This document shows, in pieces, positions 9,380 through 18,631 of a DNA stretch of 64,000 bases (position 1 is the first letter of the stretch; every line of letters begins with the position of its first letter). The notes beneath the pieces are model-generated. The model searched no databases, was not told the origin of the DNA, and saw only the letters and a list, made by a program, of their open reading frames with translations. The DNA comes from M55B157 sp964626275 (GTDB lineage: Bacteria > Actinomycetota > Actinomycetes > S36-B12). The translations under genes and the position numbers were made by a program. The DNA lies in contig CAZVCZ010000002.1 in the NCBI GenBank assembly GCA_964626275.1, positions 1 through 64,000 on the forward strand, written 5' to 3'.

Positions 9380-11035
9380 ATGAGCGGACAACGAGCAGCG
9401 TGGGGCGAATGGCCCCGGGTCCTGCGTCGGCTGCCGCTGATGGTGAGCGGGGGAGTTCGCCGGTTCGCCGAGGATCCCTGGCGCGGCTGGGCTGCGGCAC
9501 GCCGGGCCGTCCCCGGAGTAGCGAGATTCACGCCCGACCCGCGACGACCGATAGCGCGTGTCGAGCGAGCCGCAGCCGAGGACCGGCTCGCGGACGCACT
9601 CGATGCCTTCGACGACGTGCGGGAGCCTTCGGAGCGAGTCGCCGCAGAACGCGCGATCTCCCGGCTGCGCGGTCACTACCTCGAGGTCGCGACGGTTCGG
9701 CCTCGCAGCAGGGCTGAACGTCGACAGGTCGAGGCAGCTCGACGCCACTGCGAGGTCTGGAGTTCGCCGCTTCCGCGATGGGCTGGGTCGCCACGGTCTT
9801 ATCCTTCGTCGTCCTCCTCGTCGGCTGGGGCGGGTCGGCCGAACGTTCTTCATGTCGTCACGAACTCTTTGCCGAGGGTGCAGGCTGGCTCCACGATCCG
9901 GACCCAACGCATCGCGGCGGCGCAGGGCGATCTCGGCTGGCGGGTGGGCGTGGCCACGCGCCCGGGCTTCCCGGTCTTCCACGGGGATCTCACCTCCGCG
10001 TCGGAGCGGGTCTACCAGGGTGTGCGCTATCACTCCCTGCTTCCCGCGTGGATGCCCTCAGCGCAGAAGGTGCCCCAGGTCTACGCCCGGCTGCTGGACG
10101 ACCTGGTGATGCGGGAGCGCTATGGGCTCCTCCACGCGGCCTCCGATCATGTCAATGCGCGCGCTGCTCTCGAAGTCGGTCATCGGCGCGACATCCCGGT
10201 GCTCTACGAAGCCCGGACCCTGCCGGAGGAATCCTGGCTCTCGCGTCACGGCGGGGAGCAGGCACGGGACAGTGTCGCCTACCGGTGGATGCGTGCCCGT
10301 CATCAGGAGGTGCTCCTCGCCGCCGATGCCGTCACGACGCTCGGCAGCGCGATGCGGGACGCCATTCTCGAGATGGGGGTGGATCCGGAGCGGATCTTCG
10401 TCGTTCCCAACGCCGTTCCGGAAGGCTTCTGCGAGCCGGCCACGCCCGCGCTTCTCGCCCGTGACCGGCTCGGGATCGACGGCGGAGACCTCCTTCTGGG
10501 AACCGTGACCACGATGTATTCCTACGAGGGATTGGAATTGCTGATCGCGGCGGCTGAGGAACTGCGGCGCGGGGGCCTCGACGCGCGGCTCCTTCTCGTC
10601 GGGGATGGTCCCGAACGAGATCGGCTGCTCGAACAGGCCGAGACGGCGGGTGTCCCCGTGAGCGCCCCTGGTCGAGTCCCGGTCGATCAGGTCACCGAGT
10701 ATCTCGATGCCCTCGATGTCTTCGTCCTACCGCGGCGGGAGGACGCAATCACGGCCCTGGTCACCGCGTTGAAGCCCCTGGAGGCCCAGGCCCGTGGCAT
10801 CCCGGTCGTGGGCAGCGATCTGCCGGCGGTCGCGGAGGTGCTCGCTGCCGAAGCCCCACGGGTGGCCGGTCGTGATCCTCGGGTGTGGGCGCAGGCCCTG
10901 GCTCGGTATGCGGATCCTGGGCTGCGATCAGCAGAGGGCGCTGCGGCGAGGGAGTGGGTCCGGGCGTGTCGAACCTGGCCTACCGTCATGGAGGGCTATG
11001 CAAGCGCGTACGCTTTCGTAGGTTCGGATGTGTGA
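9380..11035 (+). CDS. Glycosyltransferase family 4 protein with N-terminal extension
   Basis: 551 residues. The GT4 core starts at about residue 165 (RPNVLHVVTNSLPRVQAGST) and has FVVPNAVPEGF, LLLVGDGPERDRLL and the donor-site region VFVLPRREDAITALVTALKP. The first 160 residues are a basic helical region with a Ser-rich linker and no recognised domain. ATG 9380 is preceded by GAGGAAGTGAG; the upstream in-frame ATG at 9329 has no such site. First gene of the rightward part of the cluster, divergent from wecB. Substrate unknown. Confidence 0.82.
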   Translation: MSGQRAAWGEWPRVLRRLPLMVSGGVRRFAEDPWRGWAAARRAVPGVARFTPDPRRPIARVERAAAEDRLADALDAFDDVREPSERVAAERAISRLRGHYLEVATVRPRSRAERRQVEAARRHCEVWSSPLPRWAGSPRSYPSSSSSSAGAGRPNVLHVVTNSLPRVQAGSTIRTQRIAAAQGDLGWRVGVATRPGFPVFHGDLTSASERVYQGVRYHSLLPAWMPSAQKVPQVYARLLDDLVMRERYGLLHAASDHVNARAALEVGHRRDIPVLYEARTLPEESWLSRHGGEQARDSVAYRWMRARHQEVLLAADAVTTLGSAMRDAILEMGVDPERIFVVPNAVPEGFCEPATPALLARDRLGIDGGDLLLGTVTTMYSYEGLELLIAAAEELRRGGLDARLLLVGDGPERDRLLEQAETAGVPVSAPGRVPVDQVTEYLDALDVFVLPRREDAITALVTALKPLEAQARGIPVVGSDLPAVAEVLAAEAPRVAGRDPRVWAQALARYADPGLRSAEGAAAREWVRACRTWPTVMEGYASAYAFVGSDV

Positions 11036-11063
11036 GGAGCGCCGCGGCTAGATGCGGTGCTCC
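11036..11063 (+). terminator. Hairpin directly after the glycosyltransferase stop
   Basis: GGAGCGCCGC and GCGGTGCTCC pair as a 10-bp stem with one G-U pair and an 8-base loop, starting right after the stop codon. No T tract follows, so it may be a Rho-assisted terminator or an mRNA 3'-end stabiliser rather than a classical intrinsic terminator. Confidence 0.4.
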
Positions 11064-11178
11064 ACGGCGCCGGGCATGAGGCGACAGCCCCCGGGGACGC
11101 GGTCGTCGGTGGACGCGGCCGACCGTGGCGGCCACAGCGAATGCGAGTGCCGAGGGGCACGAGAGGTGGAGGAATCCC

Positions 11179-12471
11179 ATGGCGGTGGATACAGAGGCGA
11201 CCGGTGCACAGGCATCGGTGGATCTCGTCGTCATCGGGATGGGCTACGTCGGCCTCCCGCTGGCCCAGGAGGCCACCAGGGCCGGGGTGAGGGTGGTCGG
11301 GCTCGATGTGTCCGAGCCGGTCGTGTCCAGCCTGAACGCCGGTGTCTCCCATGTCGACGACCTCGACGATGCCGACGTCCAGCAGATGATCGCCAACGGA
11401 TTCCGGGCTACGACCGATCCCGCGGTGATCGCACAGGCAGCGGCGGTCGTCATCTGCGTCCCGACACCCCTGACCCCCGAAGGCGGCCCTGATCTGGGTG
11501 CGGTCCTGTCCGCCACCGCGTCCATTGCCGCGCATCTGCAACCTGGACACCTCATCATCTTGGAATCCACGACTTATCCGGGAACGACCTCGGATGAGGT
11601 GCGTCCGGTGCTCGAGGCGGGCGGCCTGGTCGCCGGCCGGGATTTCCACCTCGCCTTCAGCCCGGAGCGCATAGACCCGGGCAATCCGGTCTACGGCATG
11701 CGTAACACTCCGAAGGTGGTGGGCGGCCACACGGAGGGGTGTACCCAGGCGGCGGCGCAGTTCTACGCCAGGTTCGTGGACACCGTGGTCCCGACGCGGG
11801 GAACCAGGGAAGCCGAGATGGCGAAGTTGCTGGAGAACACATACCGCCACATCAACATCGCCCTGGTCAACGAGATGGCTCGCTTCTGCCACGAGCTGGA
11901 CATCGATCTGTGGGATGTCATCGAAGCGGCGAAGAGCAAGCCCTTCGGATTCCAGGCGTTCTATCCGGGTCCGGGTGTCGGCGGTCATTGCATCCCCATC
12001 GATCCCAACTATCTGTCGTATCAGGTTCAGGCGAAGCTCGGCTATCCCTTCCGGTTCGTGGAGCTCGCTCAGGAGATCAACGCGGGAATGCCTGCCTACG
12101 TCGTGCGACGCATCCAGGACTTGCTCAACGAAGATGGCAAGGCGCTGAAGGGTGCGCGCATCTGCCTGCTGGGAGTCACCTACAAGCCGGACATCGCCGA
12201 TCAGCGTGAATCGCCGGCGACGCCGATCGCCCTTCAATTGTTGGACAAGGGCGCCATCGTGGAGTTCCACGATCCGCTGGTGAACGAATGGCGGCTCGGC
12301 GGTCGAACGTTGCCTGCGGTCACTGACCTCATGGATGCGGTGGAATCGTCGGATGCGGTCGTGCTCCTGCAGAACCACCGGACATATGACGTGGACGATC
12401 TCGTGGCGTCGGCCCGTGCCTTCCTCGATACGCGAGGGGTGACGAACCACCCGAAGGCGGTGCGGCTCTGA
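11179..12471 (+). CDS. wecC: UDP-N-acetyl-D-mannosamine-type dehydrogenase (UDP-glucose/GDP-mannose dehydrogenase family)
   Basis: NAD-dependent oxidation of a UDP-sugar at C6 to the uronic acid. 430 residues with the three-part family layout: NAD-binding GMGYVG (about 20-25), VPTPL, central ESTTYPGTT, and the catalytic Cys at about 271 in GVGGHCIPIDP. SPERIDPGN fits the UDP-HexNAc dehydrogenase branch rather than UDP-glucose dehydrogenase. ATG 11179 has GGTGGAGGA upstream; the longer frame (from 11125) lacks a site. With the wecB-like epimerase next door, UDP-ManNAcA is the most likely product; UDP-GlcNAcA cannot be excluded. Confidence 0.85.
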   Translation: MAVDTEATGAQASVDLVVIGMGYVGLPLAQEATRAGVRVVGLDVSEPVVSSLNAGVSHVDDLDDADVQQMIANGFRATTDPAVIAQAAAVVICVPTPLTPEGGPDLGAVLSATASIAAHLQPGHLIILESTTYPGTTSDEVRPVLEAGGLVAGRDFHLAFSPERIDPGNPVYGMRNTPKVVGGHTEGCTQAAAQFYARFVDTVVPTRGTREAEMAKLLENTYRHINIALVNEMARFCHELDIDLWDVIEAAKSKPFGFQAFYPGPGVGGHCIPIDPNYLSYQVQAKLGYPFRFVELAQEINAGMPAYVVRRIQDLLNEDGKALKGARICLLGVTYKPDIADQRESPATPIALQLLDKGAIVEFHDPLVNEWRLGGRTLPAVTDLMDAVESSDAVVLLQNHRTYDVDDLVASARAFLDTRGVTNHPKAVRL

Positions 12472-12491
12472 TCCTCGTCGATGGCCGTGAG

Positions 12492-13355
12492 GTGCCGGGC
12501 AGCGAATTGGCTGCCGCGGCAGGACTTCGGGCTGTCGATTCCCGACCGTCCTTTCACTCCTACCTCGTCCAGATCTGGCGACGCCGCGCCTTCCTGCGCG
12601 CCTTCGCCGGGGCGAAGATGGAGTCGGAGAACTCCAAGAGCCGATTGGGACAGCTCTGGCAAGTACTCGATCCGGTCTTCACGATGGCGGTCTACTGGTT
12701 CCTGTTCGGCTATCTGCTGGGTGGCCGCGGCAGTGTCGTCAACTACACGGGATTCCTCGCCGCGGGCGTGTTCTCCTTCGCTCTCATCCGCCAGTCCATC
12801 ACGGCGGGCTCGAAGAGCATCTCCAGCAACCTAGGCCTCGTGCGCGCGATCCACTTCCCGCGGGCGGTGCTTCCGCTGGCTGTCGTGGTGAAGCAGCTGC
12901 GGGTCTTCTTCATTTCGCTGCCCATCATGATCGTGATCTTGTTGATCACCGGGGAGCGCATCACGGCGAACTGGCTCCTGGCTCCGATCGCCCTGGTGTT
13001 GATGACCATGTTCGCCATCGGTATGGCGCTGGTGATGGCGCGCATCGTGGCTGTCGTCGAGGACGTCTCCGATGTGCTGCCCTACATCCTGCGCATCTGG
13101 GGCTATGTCTCGGGCGTGATGATCCCCATCGCGGATCGATTGGATCGGCTCGGGCTACCGCCGTGGGCAGTGTTCATCGTAGAGATCAATCCACCGACGG
13201 TGTACCTGAACATCATGCGCGATTGCCTGATGAATACCTATGACGCGCCGGGTGGGGCGTTCAACTGGATCGTCGCCGCGATCTGGGCCGTGGTGATGCT
13301 GCCGCTCGGACTGTGGTTCTTCTGGCGGGGGGAGGGTCGCTATGGCCGTGGCTGA
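12492..13355 (+). CDS. Polysaccharide/teichoic-acid ABC exporter, permease (Wzm/TagG family)
   Basis: Membrane subunit of an ABC-2 type glycan exporter. 287 residues; a cytoplasmic N-terminus (SYLVQIWRRRAFLRAF) is followed by about six membrane segments, e.g. FTMAVYWFLFGYLLG, FISLPIMIVILLI and AIWAVVMLPLGLWFF. The N-terminal layout SFHSYLVQIWRRR..SRLGQLWQVLDP is characteristic of actinobacterial Wzm/TagG permeases. GTG 12492 is the first start codon in frame; the frame is open upstream so a slightly longer protein is possible. The ATPase gene overlaps its 3' end. Confidence 0.88.
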   Translation: MPGSELAAAAGLRAVDSRPSFHSYLVQIWRRRAFLRAFAGAKMESENSKSRLGQLWQVLDPVFTMAVYWFLFGYLLGGRGSVVNYTGFLAAGVFSFALIRQSITAGSKSISSNLGLVRAIHFPRAVLPLAVVVKQLRVFFISLPIMIVILLITGERITANWLLAPIALVLMTMFAIGMALVMARIVAVVEDVSDVLPYILRIWGYVSGVMIPIADRLDRLGLPPWAVFIVEINPPTVYLNIMRDCLMNTYDAPGGAFNWIVAAIWAVVMLPLGLWFFWRGEGRYGRG

Positions 13356-14274
13356 GTCGTCACCCCGCACGACCGAATCAGGTCGCCCCGCGCCCACGCC
13401 CGCCGACGCGCCCTTGAAGATCGTCGTCGACGATCTCCACGTCGTCTATCGCCTGTGGATCACGCCCCCGTCTCAGGAGGCAAGGGGGTTGAGCCGGATC
13501 AAGGTCCGTCGGCCGATTCCCAAGAAGCGTGAGGTGCGTGCCATCCGGGGGGTGAGTTTCGTTGCCCGTCAGGGCGAGGCGATCGGTGTCATCGGCAAGA
13601 ACGGTGCCGGGAAGTCGACCCTGATGCGCGCGATTGCCGGGCTGCTTCCCCCCGCTCAGGGACGGGTCTATGCCGATGGTCTGCCCACGCTGCTGGGCGT
13701 CAACTCGGCGCTGGTGAAGTCTCTGCCCGGTGCCCGCAACATCGAACTCGGCCTCCTCGCGCTCGGGTTGAGCCCAGCGGAGGTGGCCGAGAAGTTCGAT
13801 GACATCGTCGAGTTCTCCGGGATCGGCGATGCGGTGAACCTCCCGATGCGGTCGTATTCCTCGGGTATGGGCGCTCGCTTGAAGTTCGCGATCGCATCCT
13901 CCGTGCCGCGCGAGATCCTGCTCATCGATGAGGCTCTCGCGACAGGTGATGGAGAGTTCCTCAAGCGCAGCGCGGAACGTATCCAGCGACTTCGTGACGA
14001 GGCGGACACGATCTTCCTGGTGAGCCACTCCATGTCGTCGGTGAAGGAAACCTGCGATCGGGTGATCTGGCTCGATGACGGTGTCATCATCGCCGATGGT
14101 CAACCCGACGACATCATCCCGGAATACGAAGCGAGATTCGGCCTGAAGACGCGGAAGTCGCGCAAGGAACGTCGACGGAAGCGACGTGAGCGCAACCAGA
14201 ATGCCTCTTCCGATGGGGATGATTCGGGAGACGGGTCGACGGATTCCGAACGTAGTCGGCTGGACGATCGGTAG
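13342..14274 (+). CDS. Polysaccharide/teichoic-acid ABC exporter, ATPase (Wzt/TagH family)
   Basis: ATP-binding partner of the permease encoded just upstream (14-base overlap). 310 residues: Walker A GKNGAGKST, signature YSSGMGARLKFAIAS, Walker B EILLIDEALATGD, switch VSHSMSS. The signature SSGM in place of LSGGQ is typical of the Wzt/TagH subclass. The C-terminus is a short, highly charged tail (KTRKSRKERRRKRRERN) rather than a carbohydrate-binding domain, so it is unlikely to recognise a glycan terminus by itself. Confidence 0.9.
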   Translation: MAVAESSPRTTESGRPAPTPADAPLKIVVDDLHVVYRLWITPPSQEARGLSRIKVRRPIPKKREVRAIRGVSFVARQGEAIGVIGKNGAGKSTLMRAIAGLLPPAQGRVYADGLPTLLGVNSALVKSLPGARNIELGLLALGLSPAEVAEKFDDIVEFSGIGDAVNLPMRSYSSGMGARLKFAIASSVPREILLIDEALATGDGEFLKRSAERIQRLRDEADTIFLVSHSMSSVKETCDRVIWLDDGVIIADGQPDDIIPEYEARFGLKTRKSRKERRRKRRERNQNASSDGDDSGDGSTDSERSRLDDR

Positions 14275-15377
14275 TGCGCGTTCTCGTCGCCACGGTGGTC
14301 CATGATCCGCGCGACGCACGGATCTACGCACGCGAGATCACCGCTCTGGTCGAGGCCGGCCACGAGGTCACCTACATCGCACCGTTTTCCCACTTCGGCA
14401 TCTCGACGCTGCCTGGAGTCCATGCCGTCGACGTTCCGGCGTCCCATGGGCGTCATCGCCTAGACGGTATTCGCGGGGTTCGGCGGGAGTTGCGCAAGCG
14501 GGCCGGTGATCAGGACCTGGTCTTGATCCACTGTCCGGAGATCTTGCTCAGTGCATGGGACCTCAAGCACCCGTGCATCGTGTGGGATGTCCACGAGGAC
14601 ACCGCTGCCGCGGTGACGCTGAAGCAGTGGTTGCCTGAGTTCCTGCGCCGACCGGTGGCAGCGCTGACACGCAGGGCTGAGTCGTGGGCGGAGCGGCATT
14701 GGCACCTGCTGCTGGCCGAGGATTCCTACGCCGAGCGATTCGCGCTGAGCCATCCGGTGGTGCCCAACTCCACACCCGTCCCGGACGATGTGCCGCTACC
14801 CGGGGACAACCGGGTGGTCTATGTCGGAGACATCACTCGAGCCCGTGGTGCGCAGGTGCTGGTCGACGTGGCACGCCTCCGTGCTGATCGCGCTGCTGGC
14901 TCCCCGCATCAGGATGTCACCTTGCATCTGATCGGTCGTTGCTCAGAGGAGATGACGCCTGTCGTGCAGGCGGCGCATGAGCGCGGTGATCTCGTCTGGC
15001 ACGGCTACCTCCCCAACGCCGAGGCGCTGACGTTGATTCGTGGCGCGACCGCTGGGGTGTCCCTCCTCCGCGATGAGCCCAACTACCGGCACTCCAAGCC
15101 GACGAAGATCATGGAGTACTTCGCCCAGGGCCTCCCCGTCATTACGACGCCGCTGCCCCTTGCACGCGCGATGATCGTGGAGTCCGGCGGAGGAATAGTG
15201 GTGCCGTTCGATGATGCAGCGGCGGTCGTGACGGCCATCGATGAACTCGTCGATGATGCGCAGCGCCGCATCGCGATGGCGCAGTCGGGCCGGGAGTGGG
15301 TGAGGGCGAATGCCGATTGGAATCGGGATGGGCCCCGGTTCGTGTCAGTTCTCGAGGGATGGGCGGGGACGAGTTAA
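14274..15377 (+). CDS. Glycosyltransferase family 4 protein
   Basis: 367 residues, GT-B fold: N-terminal MRVLVATVVHDPRDARIYAREI, C-terminal half from VVYVGDITRARGAQVLVDVA, with a donor-site region KPTKIMEYFAQGLPVITTPL. The GTG overlaps the stop of the ATPase gene (TAGTG at 14272-14276), so it is coupled to the exporter operon. Its 3' end overlaps the end of the convergent sulfotransferase gene by 33 bases. Acceptor unknown; probably a late or polymerising step of the exported glycan. Confidence 0.85.
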   Translation: MRVLVATVVHDPRDARIYAREITALVEAGHEVTYIAPFSHFGISTLPGVHAVDVPASHGRHRLDGIRGVRRELRKRAGDQDLVLIHCPEILLSAWDLKHPCIVWDVHEDTAAAVTLKQWLPEFLRRPVAALTRRAESWAERHWHLLLAEDSYAERFALSHPVVPNSTPVPDDVPLPGDNRVVYVGDITRARGAQVLVDVARLRADRAAGSPHQDVTLHLIGRCSEEMTPVVQAAHERGDLVWHGYLPNAEALTLIRGATAGVSLLRDEPNYRHSKPTKIMEYFAQGLPVITTPLPLARAMIVESGGGIVVPFDDAAAVVTAIDELVDDAQRRIAMAQSGREWVRANADWNRDGPRFVSVLEGWAGTS

Positions 15378-16385
15378 CGGTCGACGCAGATCGGCGAGCA
15401 TGGTGCGCGCAACGCGACGCAAGGGGACACGACGCTGACCGAGCCGATACGCCCCCCAGGCGACGCTTCCACTGCCGACCATGAGCAGGCCCGCACCCAC
15501 GAGAGGATGTCGACGAGCGACTGCGGTTCCACCGAGCATCGCGAGGCCTCCGCCGGCAGCCCACGGCAGAGCGACTCGACCCGCAGCCCTGGCTTCTGCG
15601 GCCGCGCGTTCTGCGCGCTCGCGTCGACGTTGCTCCGCGCGACGCGCGCGTTCGGTGGGGTCTGGCGGAGGGGCGATCTTGCGGCGGCCGACTGCTGTGG
15701 CCACCTCGTATCCGTGTGAGTTCAACCAGACCGCGGATTCACCTTCGATCGCGACAACCTCGGCGTCGGTGAGCGTGTCGCGCCAGGCGCCCTCCCGACC
15801 GTCGGTGATGTGATTCGACGTGATGCGCAGGTCATCATCGACGCCGTGTCGCTTGGCTTGCACCGAGCGTTGTGCCTGTGCCTCGAGATCGACCTCGGCC
15901 ACGATCGCCCGTAGCCGTTCGTCATCGATGGGCACATTGAGGTACGCCGCGATGTCCTTCACCAGGCCGGGAATGTCGTCCTTGAAGTCCTCGTACCGGC
16001 GCACCCAGACGTCGGCCTTCGAGCGCCAGAAAGCGTCACCGCGAATCTCCCGGCGCACGGTCAGCCGACTGGGCTTCGACCCTCGCTCGGGATGGTCCTC
16101 CTTCAATCGGCCCTTGCGATAGAGCGAGGCCACGACATCCCGAGGGTCACGGAACGTGTAGAGATACTTCGCCCCCTCGTCGGGGAAGTCCTCGCGACGC
16201 ATCGCGGGTCGGAAGTGCACCTTCGCCATGAGGTAGTCATCGGGATTCGCCGCAGCATCGGGAAACCCGGCAGTGGATAGTCCCCGTGGGTTGCGCAATC
16301 CCGGGGTGCCCTCGAGGAGGAGTCGAGCGATCTGCCACACGAGGGTGGACCCGGAGCGGTGCATGCCGCAGACGACGAGGAGCAC
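15345..16385 (-). CDS. Sulfotransferase family protein with C-terminal membrane segments
   Basis: 346 residues. The 5'-phosphosulfate loop is at the N-terminus (LLVVCGMHRSGSTLVWQIAR) and a 3'-phosphate motif follows (YTFRDPRDVVASLYRKGRL), so it should use PAPS as donor. After about residue 240 there is an Arg/Ala-rich helix and two hydrophobic segments (GGGLAMLGGTAVA, LVGAGLLMVGSGSVAW), suggesting membrane anchoring. Starts 10 bases after the neighbouring sulfotransferase gene stops, so the two form an operon. The acceptor is inferred from context to be the cluster's glycan. Confidence 0.75.
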   Translation of the reverse strand: MLLVVCGMHRSGSTLVWQIARLLLEGTPGLRNPRGLSTAGFPDAAANPDDYLMAKVHFRPAMRREDFPDEGAKYLYTFRDPRDVVASLYRKGRLKEDHPERGSKPSRLTVRREIRGDAFWRSKADVWVRRYEDFKDDIPGLVKDIAAYLNVPIDDERLRAIVAEVDLEAQAQRSVQAKRHGVDDDLRITSNHITDGREGAWRDTLTDAEVVAIEGESAVWLNSHGYEVATAVGRRKIAPPPDPTERARRAEQRRRERAERAAAEARAAGRVALPWAAGGGLAMLGGTAVARRHPLVGAGLLMVGSGSVAWGAYRLGQRRVPLRRVARTMLADLRRPLTRPRPSLEN

Positions 16386-16394
16386 GACGAGAGT

Positions 16395-17552
16395 CTAGGC
16401 CCTGGACTGTCGTGACCGACGGATCCCGCCGCGGCGCGACTGGTCGGGATCGGCGGGGATCTGCTCGACGAGGGTGGACAGTGCGCCGAGTGCGGCACCG
16501 GCCGCGTCGATGATCTCGGTCTCGCGCTCGAGGGGATCGATCGGCCCGGCAAGGCGAGCTGACTCGGCCACGAGCAGGTCGGCGGGTTCGCCGACAAGGC
16601 GGGCGTGGGAGGTGCGGAGTTCTTCGACATCCTCGCGCGCCCAGGTGCTCACGCGTTCCACCCACTCGTCGGGCAACCTCACGCGCTGGCCACGCTGATC
16701 TCGTCGTGCGAACCCCTCACGAATGATCTGACCGCGAATGGCGCGTCGCTGAGGCTCGGGAAGGTCCCCGTTGTCGAGGGCGCGGTTCAGCCCGGCGAGC
16801 ACGAGGGTTTCGGGTTCAGTGAGACCCACATTGGCGCTGACGGTGTCGACTTCGGGGGGAGTGTCCGGCAGCACCTCGGCAAGGCCGACGGCGTCGACGA
16901 ACCGATGCCATAGCGCATGCGCATCGGCGGGCCGGTGTGGCACGCCTACCACGGTGATAGATGTGGCGAGGGGAGCCCATCGGTTCACGAGCCCACCGAT
17001 CGCGTAGGCGCGCCAGAACGTGTGATCGGGATCGGCCTCCCATGCGCGTCGACGCTCGGCACTATCCCCGGAGCCCCGGCGTTGCTCCATCTGGCGGAGG
17101 AACGTGTCGAATCGTGTGGACCGCCCGTTGCGGATGTGCTGCTGCCACGAGCTGGGGAGCACTCGACCGAGATCCCGTGCGGTGATGAGGATGTCGGTGT
17201 GGTCCACCCCGAGCGACTCGACGAGCTGGGCAGCATTGTGGGCGTCGATGACGGACAGCGCTTCGCCCGAGACGATGACGGTGCCGTCCCAGCGCTGCAC
17301 CTTGCGGACGAGTCCCGCCCAGGACTCCTGCTGCGCCTGTGCTCGAACGGGGGGAACCCACGGGAAGGCGGCGGTTCCGAGCAGACCGTAGGCGGCGGCT
17401 TCGTGGTTGTAGATCTCCTTCTTCCCCGCCAGTCGCAGGGGGTAGAGGACACCCTGTCGTCGGATGCTCGGGGAGAGTGACTGGAGTACGCGCTGAAGAT
17501 AGGTGGTGCCGGATTTCTGGGTGCCGATGTGCAACACGAGGCGCTCCGCCAT
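16395..17552 (-). CDS. Sulfotransferase-like P-loop protein
   Basis: 385 residues. The N-terminal P-loop LVLHIGTQKSGTTYLQRVLQ matches the PAPS 5'-phosphosulfate-binding motif of sulfotransferases; downstream ILITARDLGRVLPSSWQQHI is in the position of the 3'-phosphate motif. No membrane segment. GAGGTGGGAG lies just upstream of the ATG at 17552. Followed immediately by the second sulfotransferase gene. Some proteins of this superfamily have no proven sulfotransferase activity, so the reaction is inferred. Confidence 0.72.
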   Translation of the reverse strand: MAERLVLHIGTQKSGTTYLQRVLQSLSPSIRRQGVLYPLRLAGKKEIYNHEAAAYGLLGTAAFPWVPPVRAQAQQESWAGLVRKVQRWDGTVIVSGEALSVIDAHNAAQLVESLGVDHTDILITARDLGRVLPSSWQQHIRNGRSTRFDTFLRQMEQRRGSGDSAERRRAWEADPDHTFWRAYAIGGLVNRWAPLATSITVVGVPHRPADAHALWHRFVDAVGLAEVLPDTPPEVDTVSANVGLTEPETLVLAGLNRALDNGDLPEPQRRAIRGQIIREGFARRDQRGQRVRLPDEWVERVSTWAREDVEELRTSHARLVGEPADLLVAESARLAGPIDPLERETEIIDAAGAALGALSTLVEQIPADPDQSRRGGIRRSRQSRA

Positions 17553-17640
17553 CTCCCACCTCGCTTCCTCACGTCGTCAACGGCTCGGTGAACAGCGACC
17601 ACATCGTTGCACGTGTGCGAGGGTGTGGAAGGGTTCACCC

Positions 17641-18582
17641 GTGCGCGTCGTGGTCATCGGTGTGTTCGATGGGGTCCACAGGGGCCACCGGTCCCTCGTG
17701 GATCGTGCCGTCGCGCGTTCCTTGGAGCCCGGGGCCTCTGGTGAGCGAGAGGTCATCGCGGTCACCTTCGAGCCGCATCCCGCTGCGGTGTTGCGGCCTG
17801 ATCGTGCGCCGTTGATGCTCACGGATGTCGATCGCCGCCGCGAGCTGCTGCTTCAGTCAGGTGCCGATGAGGTGGCCGTGGTGGCGTTCGATGAAGAGTT
17901 CTCGACGCAGACACCTGAGGAGTTCGTCGACTACCTGCTCGTCGACCTACTCGGTGGTCGGCGAGTCGATGCGATCGTGGCGGGTGCGAACTTCCGCTTC
18001 GGCAAGGGGGCCCAGGCAGATGTGGCAGCCCTGCGCGAGATCGGTCGGCGACGCGGTTTCGACGTCGAGGAGGTAGCCCTCGTCACTGAGCGTGTCGGTG
18101 GTGCGGGGGACGAGGATGAGCCGGTCACGTGGTCGTCCACCTTCGTCAGATCGAGGATCGCCACTGGGGATGTGCTGACTGCCCGCCGGGTGCTTGGTCG
18201 GCCGCATCGCCTCGATGGCGTCGTCGTCGGGGGAGAGAAGCGTGGTCGGGAGTTGGGGTATCCCACAGCGAATGTGGATGTCGAGGAGGGCCTCGCGATC
18301 CCCCAGGACGGGGTCTACGCCGGGTGGCTGATCGATGGGGATCGGCGGTGGCCCGCGGCCATCTCCGTGGGCACTAACCCGCACTTCCAGGGTCGGTCGC
18401 GCACGGTCGAGGCCTACGTCCTCGGCCGTGACGACCTCGACCTGTACGACCACCACGTGGGGGTTGAGTTCGCCGAACTGATCCGAGAGCAGGCAGCATT
18501 CGATTCCCTCGAGGCACTCGTGGATCAGATGGCCGATGATGTGCGCCGCGCCGGCGAGATCACGGCGGCGGACCCCTCCTGA
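17641..18582 (+). CDS. ribF: Bifunctional riboflavin kinase / FAD synthetase
   Basis: Converts riboflavin to FMN and FMN to FAD. 313 residues: the N-terminal nucleotidyltransferase domain begins VRVVVIGVFDGVHRGHRSLV (HxGH-type motif) and the C-terminal kinase domain has GRELGYPTANVDVEEGLAIP and GVYAGW. GTG 17641 is preceded by GGAAGGG; an upstream in-frame start would add non-conserved residues. Divergent from the sulfotransferase genes; rpsO follows, as in other actinobacteria. Confidence 0.95.
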   Translation: MRVVVIGVFDGVHRGHRSLVDRAVARSLEPGASGEREVIAVTFEPHPAAVLRPDRAPLMLTDVDRRRELLLQSGADEVAVVAFDEEFSTQTPEEFVDYLLVDLLGGRRVDAIVAGANFRFGKGAQADVAALREIGRRRGFDVEEVALVTERVGGAGDEDEPVTWSSTFVRSRIATGDVLTARRVLGRPHRLDGVVVGGEKRGRELGYPTANVDVEEGLAIPQDGVYAGWLIDGDRRWPAAISVGTNPHFQGRSRTVEAYVLGRDDLDLYDHHVGVEFAELIREQAAFDSLEALVDQMADDVRRAGEITAADPS

Positions 18583-18588
18583 TAGCCT
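18583..18588 (+). promoter_or_regulatory. -10 element of the rpsO promoter
   Basis: TAGCCT directly after the ribF stop. Transcription would start near 18595, giving a leader of about 105 bases before rpsO. No good -35 hexamer is seen. Confidence 0.5.
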
Positions 18589-18631
18589 GTCCTTCGACGG
18601 TTCCGGGGCGGGCGCCCTGGGATTCGTGTCA

